From Hymenobacter sp. J193 (GTDB lineage Bacteria > Bacteroidota > Bacteroidia > Cytophagales > Hymenobacteraceae), in contig NZ_JAJONE010000001.1 in NCBI RefSeq assembly GCF_024700075.1, positions 3,743,001 to 3,807,000 on the forward strand: a stretch of 64,000 bases of DNA, written 5' to 3'. A program made the translations under genes and the position numbers. Below the pieces are notes generated by a model, which saw only the letters and a list, made by a program, of their open reading frames with translations, did no database searches and had not been told where the DNA came from. Of this stretch, positions 1 to 8,853 are shown one piece after another. Positions within the stretch are counted from its first letter, which is position 1, and every line of letters starts with the position of its first letter.

Positions 1-735
1 GGTGCCGTCAAAGTCGAGATGTACGGGCAGCTCCAGGCCGTAGGCAGGTTCTCCGCTGGTATACACTTGGTCGAGACGGTCGAAAAATCCTTGATCGGCC
101 GCTTCGGGCACGGCCTCGCGCACGGGGCGGCCAAGCAGAGTGTGCCGGGGAAAGTAGTCCTGGTAGCGCTGATTGACGAGCGTGTACACGTGGTCGGGCC
201 CGTGGTAGGTGGCCACCTGAGCGGGCAGGCTCATGAGCACCTGACAGAGGCGCTGACGCTGGATTTCGGCGTCGGCGCGGGCGGCTTTTTCGGCGGCCTG
301 GGCCTCACGCAGGGCCACTTCCACGGGGGAGCGGGGCTGGTCGGCCGTGTCGGTGAAGCTCACCCACATTCCGTCCCCGGAGCGGCGCGCGGCCAGGCGG
401 TAGTAGTTGTCGTAGCCGTCGGCCTGGTAGTTGATATTGTAACTGCGTGGCTCCCCGCTGATGTAGGCATCCACATGAAAGTCGAAGGTGCCGTGGGCTT
501 TGCTATGGGGCCACTGCTCGTTGTGGGTGAGCGTAGGCACTTCCGGCATGCGCATCATGCGCTGGGCCGCGGGATTGAGGTACTCGAAGCGAAAGTCCAC
601 GATGCTTCCCGAGCCGGCCGGGTCGTAGATGGGTGTGTAGTAAATCACGCCGGTCATCGACACGGCCAGCAAATCGGCCAGCAGGGCATCGGCGGGCAGG
701 GAGCGGAGAGGCGCAGGTACCGGTAAGTCAGGCAT
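1..735 (-). CDS. Multi-PAS sensory protein, N-terminal part (runs off the left edge)
   Basis: The frame is open without a stop from an ATG at 735 to base 1 (245 codons), so the C-terminus, probably a histidine kinase core, lies outside the window. Residues about 20-135 and 165-245 look like two PAS sensor domains joined by an Ala/Glu-rich helix (136-165). The second PAS contains LLGRPVREAVPEA, a phrase almost repeated in the kinase at 847-3636. The two genes are in tandem on the same strand, 111 bp apart, and look like paralogues. The function (ligand or redox sensing feeding a phosphorelay) is inferred from the family; no catalytic domain is visible here. Confidence 0.8.
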   Translation of the reverse strand, partial: MPDLPVPAPLRSLPADALLADLLAVSMTGVIYYTPIYDPAGSGSIVDFRFEYLNPAAQRMMRMPEVPTLTHNEQWPHSKAHGTFDFHVDAYISGEPRSYNINYQADGYDNYYRLAARRSGDGMWVSFTDTADQPRSPVEVALREAQAAEKAARADAEIQRQRLCQVLMSLPAQVATYHGPDHVYTLVNQRYQDYFPRHTLLGRPVREAVPEAADQGFFDRLDQVYTSGEPAYGLELPVHLDFDGT

Positions 736-846
736 TGCGTAGCGGTAAGGAATTGATCAGCTCAAAAATGGTAAATCGGGACGTGCTGCGGCAGCGCTGC
801 CCGCAGGCCATAAGCCCTGGCGTAAACACCCGGCAGATTGCCTTTG

Positions 847-3636
847 TCAGCCCCCGCCCAGCCGAATGCGGAACGTAGCGCCCTGGCCCGGCTGGCTGTC
901 TACCTCAATGGAGCCGCCGCGCGCTTCCACGATGCGGTTAACCAGGTACAGGCCCACCCCGGTTCCGGGCGTGTGCGTGTGCAGACGACGGAAAAGGTGG
1001 AACAGCTCGGCCCCGTGCTTTTGCGCGTCGAAGCCCAGGCCGTTGTCTTCCACCACCAGCACGGGTTGGTTGCGCTCCACCCACACCGACACGTGAATGC
1101 GCGCCGGCCGGTCGGGGTCGGCGTACTTCAGCGAGTTGCCCAGCAGGTTGAGCAGGATGGTGCGCAGGTTGGCGCGGGCAAACGACAGGGCCGGGCGCGC
1201 CGAGAAGTCGGTGGTGATGCGCGCCCGGGCCGCCCGCACCTGCGGCTCCAGGGTGTTGACAACTTCTTCGGTGAGGTCATCCAGCGAAACCAGCTCTGCC
1301 GGAGCCTGGCTGAGCTGCTGAGCCTGGCCCAGCGCGGCTAAGTCGTCGATGGTGACGCTGAGCTGCTGCAGCGCCTCCTGCACCAGGGGCACCAGCAGAT
1401 GCTCTTCCTCCGGGTCGGCAAAAACGCTCCCGCGGCGCACCTCTTCCAGCAGGCCGGCCAGGTTGTTGACGGGCTGCTTGAGGTCGTGGGAGGCCGCGTA
1501 CACAAAGTTGTCCAGGTCCTGGTTGGTGCGCATGAGCTGCTCGTTGGCCTGCTTGAGCTCGGTGATGTCGATGGCCGAGCCCACGTAGCCGTACAGCTCG
1601 CCGCTTGGGTAGAAGCTCGGGGCCCCCTGCGAGAGCAGCCAGCGGTACTCGCCGTCGTGGCGGCGCATGCGGTGCTCCAGCCGGTAGAGCGAGCGGGTGC
1701 TGATGGCCTGCTCCAGGGTGTGTTGGGCGCGCTCCAGCTCGTCTGCCGGTAGATAGGCCGCCCAGCCCGTGGCCTCATACTCTTCCAGGCTTACGCCCAC
1801 AAAGTCCAGAAAGGCCTGGTTGGCGTAGCGGATGGTGGTGTCCGAGTTTACGGCCCACACCTGGTTGGGGGCGGCATCGGCCATGATGCGGAAGCGCGCT
1901 TCGCTTTCGCGCAAGGCGGCTACGGCCTGCTGCTGGGCCGTAACTTCAAACACAAATGCCAGAATGCCGTTCACCTGCCCCTGCTCGTCGCGGCGAGCTT
2001 GGTACACAAAGCTGAAGTAGCGGTTTTCCACCACTCCATCGGCCGGCCGGGCTATGGGCACCAATAGGGCCTGCTCCTCGTGCGTCAGGCCGGTATTGTA
2101 CACGCCGCGCAGGAAAGAGGCAACGCGGGTACCCTCAATTTCGGGCAGGGCTTTAAAAACGGACTGGCCCAGCAGGTTCCGGCCCGGTAGCAGCAGCTGG
2201 TAGCCGGGGTTCACGAACTCGAATACCAGCTCCGGCCCAGCCAGGATGCAGATGCCGGCGGGGGCCTGCATAAATAACCCCAAAAGCCGCTGCCGCTCCT
2301 GCTCGCGCTGCTCCCGAGCCAGCACCTGCTCCGTAACCTCGAAGGCAAAAATGGAAACGCCGGCAACGGCGCCCTTTTCGCGGTACGTCTGGTAGGTGAA
2401 GGTGAAATACATGTCCTGATGCGGCCGGCCATCGGGTTGCGCCACCGTGAGCAGCAACTCATTGCCGTAGAAGGTTTCCCCCGTTCGGTAGACGTTGTCC
2501 ATCAACGCTATAAAGCCATGCTCCACGGTTTCGGGCAGGGCTTCAGCCATGGGTAGTCCCACAAGCCGGCGGCCGGGAAACAGCGACTGATACGCCTGGT
2601 TCACATACTCATAGCAGTGCTCGGGCCCACTTAGCAGGGCAATTAAGGCTGGGGTCTGCTCAAATACCTGATAGAACGTTTCGCGCTCCTCCACCTGGCG
2701 CTGCGCGGCTTCCACCAAAGCCTGCTGCGTACGCACCAATTCGAGGTGGTGAGTGCGCAACTCCTCATTCGAGGCCTCCAGCTCTTCGTTGATAGCAGCC
2801 AGCTCCTGGTTCAGAACCTGCTCCTGCTCGCGGGCCAGCAGCTGCTCGGTCACGTCGCTGACCAGGGTATAGAAGCCCACAACCTGCCCATCGCGCATGT
2901 CGGGCACGTAATCGGTGTGGATGTGCCTGGTGAACCCCTCACGATAAGGCATTCGGGCCGAAAAGCTGAGCCGCTCGCCGGCCAGGGCCCGCCGGATGTA
3001 AGGCTCTACCCCGGCGTAGGCCTCCTCGCCTACCACCTCGCGCACGGGCCGCCCTAGTAGCTCCTCAGGCGTCTGGTTGAACCAGGCCTGGTAGGCGTGG
3101 TTGGCAAAGCGGTACTTTTCTTCGTGGTCGAGGTAGCCGATGAGCACCGGCAGTGCATCGGTGATAAGACGCAGCTGCCGGGTGGTGGCTTCGCTGGCCT
3201 GTAGCAGCCGGTCGCTGAGCACGCTTTGCGTCACGTCGGTCACTACGTGCAGAAGGTGGCTTACGCGCCCCTGCTCATCAAACACGGGGGCGTTGCGCGT
3301 CTGCCAGTAGCGCTCCACGAACCTGCCCGGGTGGTCGGGGTCGGGCACGTCGTAGCGCAGCCGGTCCATCTGGTGCGGCTGCCGGGTTTCCAGCACCTGC
3401 CGCAGCGAGGCCTGCACGTTCAGCACGGCATGGGCTTCGGGGTGGGCCGGGTTGTCGGGAAATGCCTCGAACACAGGTCGGCCCAGCAGGTCCTCGCGGC
3501 GGGTAAGCGTGGCAGCCAGGTACGTATCGCTGACTGCCACAATGCGCAGCTCCGCCGACAGCAGCAGGGTGGCATCGGGTAGTGCTTGGATAACGGAAAG
3601 CAGCGAGGCGGGTGGGAGCACGCGGAAGATCGGCAT
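847..3636 (-). CDS. Multi-PAS hybrid-less sensor histidine kinase
   Basis: A 929-aa soluble sensor kinase. About five PAS domains (roughly residues 12-137, 150-270, 325-445, 455-575, 575-695) precede a HisKA dimerisation domain with the phospho-acceptor His717 (AASHDLKQPV) and a HATPase_c domain (about 820-927) with the N box (NSLKYAD), G1 box (DNGLGFD) and GTGVGLYLV. A Glu-rich coiled coil (275-325) separates PAS2 and PAS3. There is no transmembrane segment or receiver domain, so the signal is probably cytosolic and the partner regulator is elsewhere. I chose the ATG at 3636 (MPIFRVLPP) because PAS homology begins just after it; the frame stays open to 3738 but that extension looks non-coding. 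Confidence 0.92.
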   Translation of the reverse strand: MPIFRVLPPASLLSVIQALPDATLLLSAELRIVAVSDTYLAATLTRREDLLGRPVFEAFPDNPAHPEAHAVLNVQASLRQVLETRQPHQMDRLRYDVPDPDHPGRFVERYWQTRNAPVFDEQGRVSHLLHVVTDVTQSVLSDRLLQASEATTRQLRLITDALPVLIGYLDHEEKYRFANHAYQAWFNQTPEELLGRPVREVVGEEAYAGVEPYIRRALAGERLSFSARMPYREGFTRHIHTDYVPDMRDGQVVGFYTLVSDVTEQLLAREQEQVLNQELAAINEELEASNEELRTHHLELVRTQQALVEAAQRQVEERETFYQVFEQTPALIALLSGPEHCYEYVNQAYQSLFPGRRLVGLPMAEALPETVEHGFIALMDNVYRTGETFYGNELLLTVAQPDGRPHQDMYFTFTYQTYREKGAVAGVSIFAFEVTEQVLAREQREQERQRLLGLFMQAPAGICILAGPELVFEFVNPGYQLLLPGRNLLGQSVFKALPEIEGTRVASFLRGVYNTGLTHEEQALLVPIARPADGVVENRYFSFVYQARRDEQGQVNGILAFVFEVTAQQQAVAALRESEARFRIMADAAPNQVWAVNSDTTIRYANQAFLDFVGVSLEEYEATGWAAYLPADELERAQHTLEQAISTRSLYRLEHRMRRHDGEYRWLLSQGAPSFYPSGELYGYVGSAIDITELKQANEQLMRTNQDLDNFVYAASHDLKQPVNNLAGLLEEVRRGSVFADPEEEHLLVPLVQEALQQLSVTIDDLAALGQAQQLSQAPAELVSLDDLTEEVVNTLEPQVRAARARITTDFSARPALSFARANLRTILLNLLGNSLKYADPDRPARIHVSVWVERNQPVLVVEDNGLGFDAQKHGAELFHLFRRLHTHTPGTGVGLYLVNRIVEARGGSIEVDSQPGQGATFRIRLGGG

Positions 3637-3935
3637 TAAGCCAGGTAAGGTAACCGATAAGCCGCCGCGCCTGAGCAAGTTGGGCGCCCGGAGCGCGAGT
3701 GGAAAAGCTGGTGCACCGGGCACTTCAGGCAGCCTCAACAGACAAGGCTGAAAGAGCCCGGAATAAAGCGCGTAAGGTAGGCTTTTTGCGTGGGGTCAGT
3801 TCCAATTCAGGCCAGGATGGCCGGTCTGAGAAATAAGCCGGCAGGCCAACCGGAGTACGCCCAACTCCCGGGGCGGTAACATATCAGGCAAGCTGGCGGC
3901 CGACAAGTGCAATGGCACCAGGCCGGGCAAAGCTA
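3637..3935. other. Intergenic gap, no gene seen
   Basis: These 299 bases lie upstream of the PAS kinase and downstream of the sugar dehydrogenase, both on the minus strand. They should hold the kinase promoter. The best candidate on the minus strand is a TACCTTAC string near 3770-3780, which only partly matches the Bacteroidota -7 box. No credible ORF or clear terminator was found. Confidence 0.5.
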
Positions 3936-5168
3936 TTATTCCCGGTCGATGCGATACAGCCGGCCTTGGTCGGTGACGGCATACAAGGCGCCGTCGGCTC
4001 CCTGCGCAAGGTCCCGGAAGCGTTGGCCTTCGCCGGCCAGCAACCGTTCTTCGCCTACTACCCGGTTGTTTTCAAGCACCAGGCGCACGATGTGCTGGCC
4101 GCTGAGGCAGCCGATAAACAAGTTGTCTTTCCAGCCGGCAATCCGGTCACTGCTATAAAACGTCATGCCGCTCGGCGACACCACCGGGTCCCAGTAATAC
4201 ACCGGCTGCTCAAGCCCTTCGCGTTGCTGAATGGCACTGCCCACGGGCTGACCGCTGTATTCAATGCCATAGGTTATGGTCGGCCAGCCATAGTTAGCGC
4301 CGCTTTGGAGGCGGTTAAGCTCGTCGCCGCCGCGGGGGCCATGCTCACTTTGCCAGGCCTCCCCGGTTACGGGATGAATGGCCAGCCCCTGCGGATTCCG
4401 ATGCCCGATGGAGAACAGCTCGGGGCGGGCACCTGCCGCGCCAAAAGCCGGGTTCCCGGGTGCCGGCTGCCCGTCCTTCGTGATGCGGATAATCTTGCCC
4501 AGGGCCGACGCTACGGCCTGCGCCTGGGGCCGCGTGGCCAGGTCCGACCGCTCGCCGGTGCTCACCAGCAGGTTGCCGGTGCGGTCAAACACCACCCGGC
4601 CGCCATAGTGCAGCGTGCCCTCGTACGGGGGCTCAGCCCGGTAAATCACGGTGGCTCCTTCCATCGCCTGGCCGTTGTCGGCCAGCCGGCCCTTGGCAAT
4701 GGCCGTTACGTTGCCCCCCGGGCGGGCTTCCGAAAACGACCAGTATACCATCCGATTAGTCGCAAAATCAGGATCGAGGCACAGGCCCAGCAGACCTCCC
4801 TGCCCGGCTGCATTCACCGACGGTAGTCCCGTGATGGGCGCGCTTACCGCGCCGGAAGCGCTGACGATCCGCAAACGGCCGGCCTTCTCGGTCACCAGCA
4901 AGCGGCCATCAGGCAGGCTGGTGATGCCCCAGGGGTTGGCCAGCGAGGACGTAAGGATGGTTGCCCGGTAGCTGCCGGCAGGGGTAGTGACGCCATTCAC
5001 GCGGGTTTGGCCGGTAAAAGCCGGCCGGTAGTTGGTATTGGCGGCTTTCGTTTCCACCGGAGAACCGGCCGGATCATTCGTGGCCGGGTCGGCAGCCGTA
5101 TCGTTTTTGCGGGAACAGGAGAGCAAGGCCAGCGAGCAGCCAAGGATGCAAAGCAGGGACTGATTCAT
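3936..5168 (-). CDS. PQQ-dependent sugar dehydrogenase, lipoprotein
   Basis: A 410-aa protein of the glucose/sorbosone dehydrogenase (GSDH) beta-propeller family, which oxidises sugars with PQQ in the periplasm or at the outer face. The N-terminus is a lipoprotein signal with lipobox LLSC (Cys18), followed by a Ser/Asp/Thr linker. Family motifs are visible: NPWGITSLPDGRLLVTEK in the first blade, GLCLDPDF, GHRNPQGLAIHP, SEHGPRGGDELN and NYGWP. The length is normal. It stands alone: the upstream intergenic region (5169-5510) and the next gene on the other strand suggest its own promoter. No PQQ biosynthesis genes are in the window, so the cofactor must be made elsewhere or scavenged. Confidence 0.92.
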   Translation of the reverse strand: MNQSLLCILGCSLALLSCSRKNDTAADPATNDPAGSPVETKAANTNYRPAFTGQTRVNGVTTPAGSYRATILTSSLANPWGITSLPDGRLLVTEKAGRLRIVSASGAVSAPITGLPSVNAAGQGGLLGLCLDPDFATNRMVYWSFSEARPGGNVTAIAKGRLADNGQAMEGATVIYRAEPPYEGTLHYGGRVVFDRTGNLLVSTGERSDLATRPQAQAVASALGKIIRITKDGQPAPGNPAFGAAGARPELFSIGHRNPQGLAIHPVTGEAWQSEHGPRGGDELNRLQSGANYGWPTITYGIEYSGQPVGSAIQQREGLEQPVYYWDPVVSPSGMTFYSSDRIAGWKDNLFIGCLSGQHIVRLVLENNRVVGEERLLAGEGQRFRDLAQGADGALYAVTDQGRLYRIDRE

Positions 5169-5383
5169 GGAAGATAAATTGAACGGTTGAACGGGTAGTA
5201 CCCTTGTAACGCTCTTCCCTCGACTGCGGCCGAATCTTCCGTTGATTTCCCTACAGCGCCTGCTGAGCCCGGCCAGCGTATTATCCGGGGCCGGGAGCTG
5301 GATAGCGCCACGCTTCAGCGCTTAACCTGAAACCGGGCTGCTGCATTGCATTAAACGCCCTCAGCTTCTCCTGTGCCAAATCA

Positions 5384-5448
5384 GCAGGGCGCCCGTAAAA
5401 CATTCACTTGCTACCTTGTCAACTTCAATGCCTCCAACCGAAGCTGAT
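5384..5448 (+). repeat. Direct repeat copy 1 of the GH92 leader region
   Basis: This 65-bp stretch is repeated with roughly 85% identity at 5916-5979, where it is the immediate 5' leader of the GH92 gene and ends in its start codon. Here the corresponding end reads GAAGCTGATC, so the ATG is lost. A TACCTTGT string at 5412-5419 resembles a -7 box. The rest of the 5169-5510 gap shows no gene. Confidence 0.8.
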
Positions 5449-5510
5449 CAACTACAGTCGCTTGCTGCGATGCTCCTAAATCACTATTGAACAATTGCTT
5501 AAATAACTGA

Positions 5511-5900
5511 ATGAAGTACACTTGGCTAGGTCTGTACACGCTGATATCTGTAGCAGTTCAGCCTGATCAAAGAATTATAGGAACGTATTACTCTGTTGGC
5601 GACAGATTCGAGAAGCATTCAAAGATTACGCTGAAGCCAGATGGAGTATTTGTCTACTCGGCTGGTGTAGGTGGCTGTCAGGTTGAGGTTACAGGTAAGT
5701 GGCGAGTGGAAAGAAATAGGCTGTATCTGATTAACGACAAAGAGTTTCAGAATAATCCTGCCGATACCAGCCGTTGGCGTCCCTTTTATCCTGATATGAG
5801 TTTATCGGCGTGGAAGCTTAGCACAAATGCTATTAAGCCACTACGGCCAGTACATAGTGGCTGCGTTGTGGATGGGAGAAGGCATGTTAGAGGGAAGTAA
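5511..5900 (+). CDS. Hypothetical AT-rich protein between direct repeats
   Basis: A 129-aa protein I do not recognise. The N-terminus (MKYTWLGLYTLISVAV) is hydrophobic but short, giving a weak export signal. The middle reads like a small beta-rich lipocalin-type domain (IIGTYYSVGD, KITLKPDGVFVY, VTGKWRVERNRLYLIND), a pattern common in small Bacteroidota proteins that bind or scaffold at the envelope. Base composition is clearly more AT-rich than the neighbouring GH92 and dehydrogenase genes. The gene lies between two copies of the GH92 leader (5384-5448 and 5916-5979), which suggests acquisition or duplication at this spot. The C-terminus after about residue 108 (RPVHSGCVVDGRR) is less convincing and may have been altered at the junction. 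Confidence 0.6.
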   Translation: MKYTWLGLYTLISVAVQPDQRIIGTYYSVGDRFEKHSKITLKPDGVFVYSAGVGGCQVEVTGKWRVERNRLYLINDKEFQNNPADTSRWRPFYPDMSLSAWKLSTNAIKPLRPVHSGCVVDGRRHVRGK

Positions 5901-5915
5901 CGAATGGTGTTAGTT

Positions 5916-5979
5916 GCAGGGCGCCCGTAAAACATTCGCTTCCTACCTTACCAGCTTCAACGCCACTCCCGAAGCTGAT
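5916..5979 (+). repeat. Direct repeat copy 2, native leader of the GH92 gene
   Basis: The second copy of the repeat at 5384-5448, one base shorter and with about eight substitutions. It contains TACCTTAC (5944-5951), aligned with TACCTTGT in copy 1, and ends at the GH92 start codon (ATG at 5978). It likely carries the GH92 promoter and leader. Confidence 0.8.
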
Positions 5980-8278
5980 GCCCCGCCTTTCCTTCTTTGC
6001 CGCGCTGCTGCTGGCAGCCGTTCCCACTCTCGCCCAGAAAGCCAAAACCACCGAAAACCTCGTGCAATACGCCAAGCCGCTGGTGGGCACGGCTCGGATG
6101 GGGCACACGTATCCGGGGGCCACGGTGCCCTTCGGCATGGTGCAGCTCTCGCCCGATACCGACACGCTCAGCTACGAGCAGAACGGCAAGTACAACCCCA
6201 AAGTGTACGAGTACTGCGCCGGCTATCAGTACGCTGATAAAACCATCGTGGGTTTCTCACACACCCACTTCAGCGGCACCGGCCACTCCGATCTGGGCGA
6301 CTTTCTGGTGATGCCCACCACCGGCCCCCTCCAACTCAACCCCGGCACCGCCGACCAGCCCGAACGCGGCTACCGCTCGAAGTATTCGCACCAAAACGAG
6401 GTGGTCGAACCCGCCTACTACCGCGTCAAGCTCGACGACCACAACATTCTGGCCGAGCTGACGGCCTCCAACCGGGTGGGGATGCACCAGTACACCTTCC
6501 CGCAGTCCGACCAAGCGCACATCATTCTCGACCTCACAGCTGGCATCTATAACTACCCTGATAAGAACGTTTGGACCTTCGTTCGGGTGGAAAACGACTC
6601 GCTCGTGACCGGGTACCGCCAAACCCACGGCTGGGCGCGTACCCGCACCGAGTACTTCGCCATGAGCTTCTCGAAGCCGTTTGTGAGCTACGGCAGCCGC
6701 AACCTGTCCAAGAAGCAGGTGTACCGCGGCTTCTGGGGCCGCTTCGACCAAACCAAAAACTTCCCCGAGCTGGCCGGGGAGCAGCTGCGCCTGTTCTTCG
6801 ATTTCAAGACCACGGCCGGCGAGAAGGTGAAGGTGAAAATGGCCTTGTCGGGCGTGAGTTCCGAGGGCGCGCTACGCAACATGCGGGCGGAAGTTCCGGG
6901 CTGGGACTTCGAGGCAGTAAAGCGGGCGGGGCAGGCGATGTGGCAGCAGGAGCTAGGCAAAGTGGTAATTGAGTCGCCGAAGCGGGCCGACAAGGAGAAC
7001 TTCTACACCGCCATGTACCACGCCGCCCTCAGCCCAACCACCTACATGGACGTGGACGGCCAGTACCGCGGCCTCGACCAGAACATCCATAAGGCCGAGG
7101 GCTTCACCAATTACACCACGTTTTCGCTCTGGGACACCTACCGAGCCCTGCATCCGCTCTACAACCTGCTACAACCCAGGCGCAACGCCGACATGGTGCA
7201 ATCCATGCTGGCGCACTTCGACCAGAGCACCCTGCACATGCTGCCCATCTGGAGCCACTACGCCAACGAAAACTGGTGCATGATTGGTTACCACTCGGTG
7301 CCGGTGATTGTGGATGCCGTGCTGAAAGGCGTGGTGCCCGCCGACCAGGCCCAGCGCGCCCTCGACGCCTGCGTGGCCACCGCCCACCAGCAGCGCTACG
7401 ACGGCATCGGCCTATACGAGCAGCTAGGTTACGTGCCCGAAGACAAAAGCGGCGCCTCCGTTTCCAAAACGCTGGAATACGCCTACGACGACTGGTGTAT
7501 TGCGCAGTTGGCCAAAAAGCTGGGCAAGACGGACATCGAAGCGGAGTTCAGCAAGCGCGCCCAGAACTGGCAGAACGTGTACGACCAGCGCATCAACTTC
7601 ATGCGCCCGCGCCTTGCCGACGGCTCCTTCCGCAAGGAGTTCGACGTGCTGAGCACCCATAATCAAGGCTTCATCGAGGGCAACGCCTGGAACTACAGCC
7701 TCTACGTGCCCCAGGACCCGGCGGCGCTTATCGCCAAGATGGGCGGTGAGAAGAAGTTTCTGCCCCATCTGGATTCACTGTTCACCATGCATCTGCCCGA
7801 TATGTTCTTCGCCGAAACCGAGGACATCACCCGCGACGGTATCATCGGCAACTACGTGCACGGTAACGAGCCTGCCCACCACGTGGCCTACCTCTACAAC
7901 TGGACCAGCCAGCCCTACAAAACCCAGGCCCGCGTGCGGATGATTCTACCCAAAATGTACCGCCCCACGCCCGACGGCCTCGGCGGCAACGACGACTGCG
8001 GGCAGATGTCGGCCTGGTACATCTTCTCGGCCCTGGGCTTCTACCCCGTGGCCCCCGGCTCGCCGGAGTACGCCCTCGGCAGCCCGGCCGTGCACGGCGC
8101 CACCATCAACTTGGAAAACGGCAACACCTTCCGCATCACCGTGCGCAACCAGAGCGACAAAAACGTCTACGTGAGGGAAACCCGTCTCAACGGCCAGAAG
8201 CTCACTCGGCCATTTCTACAGTATGCCGATGTAGTGAAGGGCGGGGAACTGGTGTTTACAATGGCAGGGCGGCCGTGA
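5978..8278 (+). CDS. GH92 family alpha-mannosidase
   Basis: A 766-aa exported exo-alpha-mannosidase of glycoside hydrolase family 92, a calcium-dependent inverting family that Bacteroidota use on N-glycans and mannans. The signal peptide (about residues 1-19, ending ALA-Q) is followed by the N-terminal beta-sandwich, with the early motif VGTARMGHTYPGATVPFGMVQ and HTHFSGTGHSDLGD, and then the (alpha/alpha)6 catalytic domain. Signature motifs are GNEPAHH at 629-635 (the GNE region that binds Ca2+ in characterised members) and GGNDDCGQMSAW at 669-680, carrying the paired catalytic aspartates (Asp672/673). The length is typical. No SusC/SusD pair is adjacent, so it is not in a classical PUL here. 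The linkage (1,2 or other) cannot be read from sequence. Confidence 0.95.
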   Translation: MPRLSFFAALLLAAVPTLAQKAKTTENLVQYAKPLVGTARMGHTYPGATVPFGMVQLSPDTDTLSYEQNGKYNPKVYEYCAGYQYADKTIVGFSHTHFSGTGHSDLGDFLVMPTTGPLQLNPGTADQPERGYRSKYSHQNEVVEPAYYRVKLDDHNILAELTASNRVGMHQYTFPQSDQAHIILDLTAGIYNYPDKNVWTFVRVENDSLVTGYRQTHGWARTRTEYFAMSFSKPFVSYGSRNLSKKQVYRGFWGRFDQTKNFPELAGEQLRLFFDFKTTAGEKVKVKMALSGVSSEGALRNMRAEVPGWDFEAVKRAGQAMWQQELGKVVIESPKRADKENFYTAMYHAALSPTTYMDVDGQYRGLDQNIHKAEGFTNYTTFSLWDTYRALHPLYNLLQPRRNADMVQSMLAHFDQSTLHMLPIWSHYANENWCMIGYHSVPVIVDAVLKGVVPADQAQRALDACVATAHQQRYDGIGLYEQLGYVPEDKSGASVSKTLEYAYDDWCIAQLAKKLGKTDIEAEFSKRAQNWQNVYDQRINFMRPRLADGSFRKEFDVLSTHNQGFIEGNAWNYSLYVPQDPAALIAKMGGEKKFLPHLDSLFTMHLPDMFFAETEDITRDGIIGNYVHGNEPAHHVAYLYNWTSQPYKTQARVRMILPKMYRPTPDGLGGNDDCGQMSAWYIFSALGFYPVAPGSPEYALGSPAVHGATINLENGNTFRITVRNQSDKNVYVRETRLNGQKLTRPFLQYADVVKGGELVFTMAGRP

Positions 8279-8319
8279 GGTAGATAAAAATTAGTGGCAA
8301 CCTGTTTAACTAAAAAAAG

Positions 8320-8853
8320 ATGAAGAATTATTTAAGATTTCTGTTTTGTGCGGCCGGCATATTCTCAGGTTGTAACAACACAAAGGATGAAACAAGAGCC
8401 CAAATGACTCTGCCAGATAAAGCTGAGGTTGTTAAGGAAGGCTCCTTGCCTGTCGAGGAGCTTATGATGGACAGCCTTGAATTGTGTACTAGTTTAATCA
8501 AAGAGAAAAGCGTAAATGATTTTGTGAGGAATCAGCCGGTCACTTTTGAAGTCACCAATGATACAGTTATAAATGACGAGAGAGGAATATTTGTGGGCAA
8601 AAGATTAAGTATAGGTACGTCTTTTATTCAATGGTTAGATGATTCAACGGTTTCAAAAATGTCCGTTAGTGACGCTAGGATCAAGCTGAATTGCGGAATT
8701 AGAGTTGGCATGTCAAAGGAAGAGTGCAGAACTAGATTCAAATTAGGCAACGCTAAATTCGATACTCTGTCATTTGGTTATGGATTTTTAGACAATGGAT
8801 GTGACTTGTATTTTAAAAATGGCTATTTAAGAGCGTGTTTGGGAATTGAGTAA
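8320..8853 (+). pseudogene. Small lipoprotein gene, 3' end interrupted by the IS
   Basis: An unrecognised AT-rich lipoprotein (signal MKNYLRFLFCAAGIFSGC, lipidation at Cys18), 177 aa as it now reads. From base 8831 the frame runs into the insertion sequence, so the last seven codons (RACLGIE) come from the IS end. Removing the IS and one copy of the TAA target duplication restores a frame ending LSKVELLNMPD with a stop at 9721-9723, giving a 180-aa ancestor. Only about ten native residues were replaced, so the protein may still be made and work. A DARIKLNCGIRVGMSKEECRT stretch resembles small Bacteroidota proteins of unknown function. The gene follows GH92 by 41 bp and may be co-transcribed. 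Confidence 0.75.
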
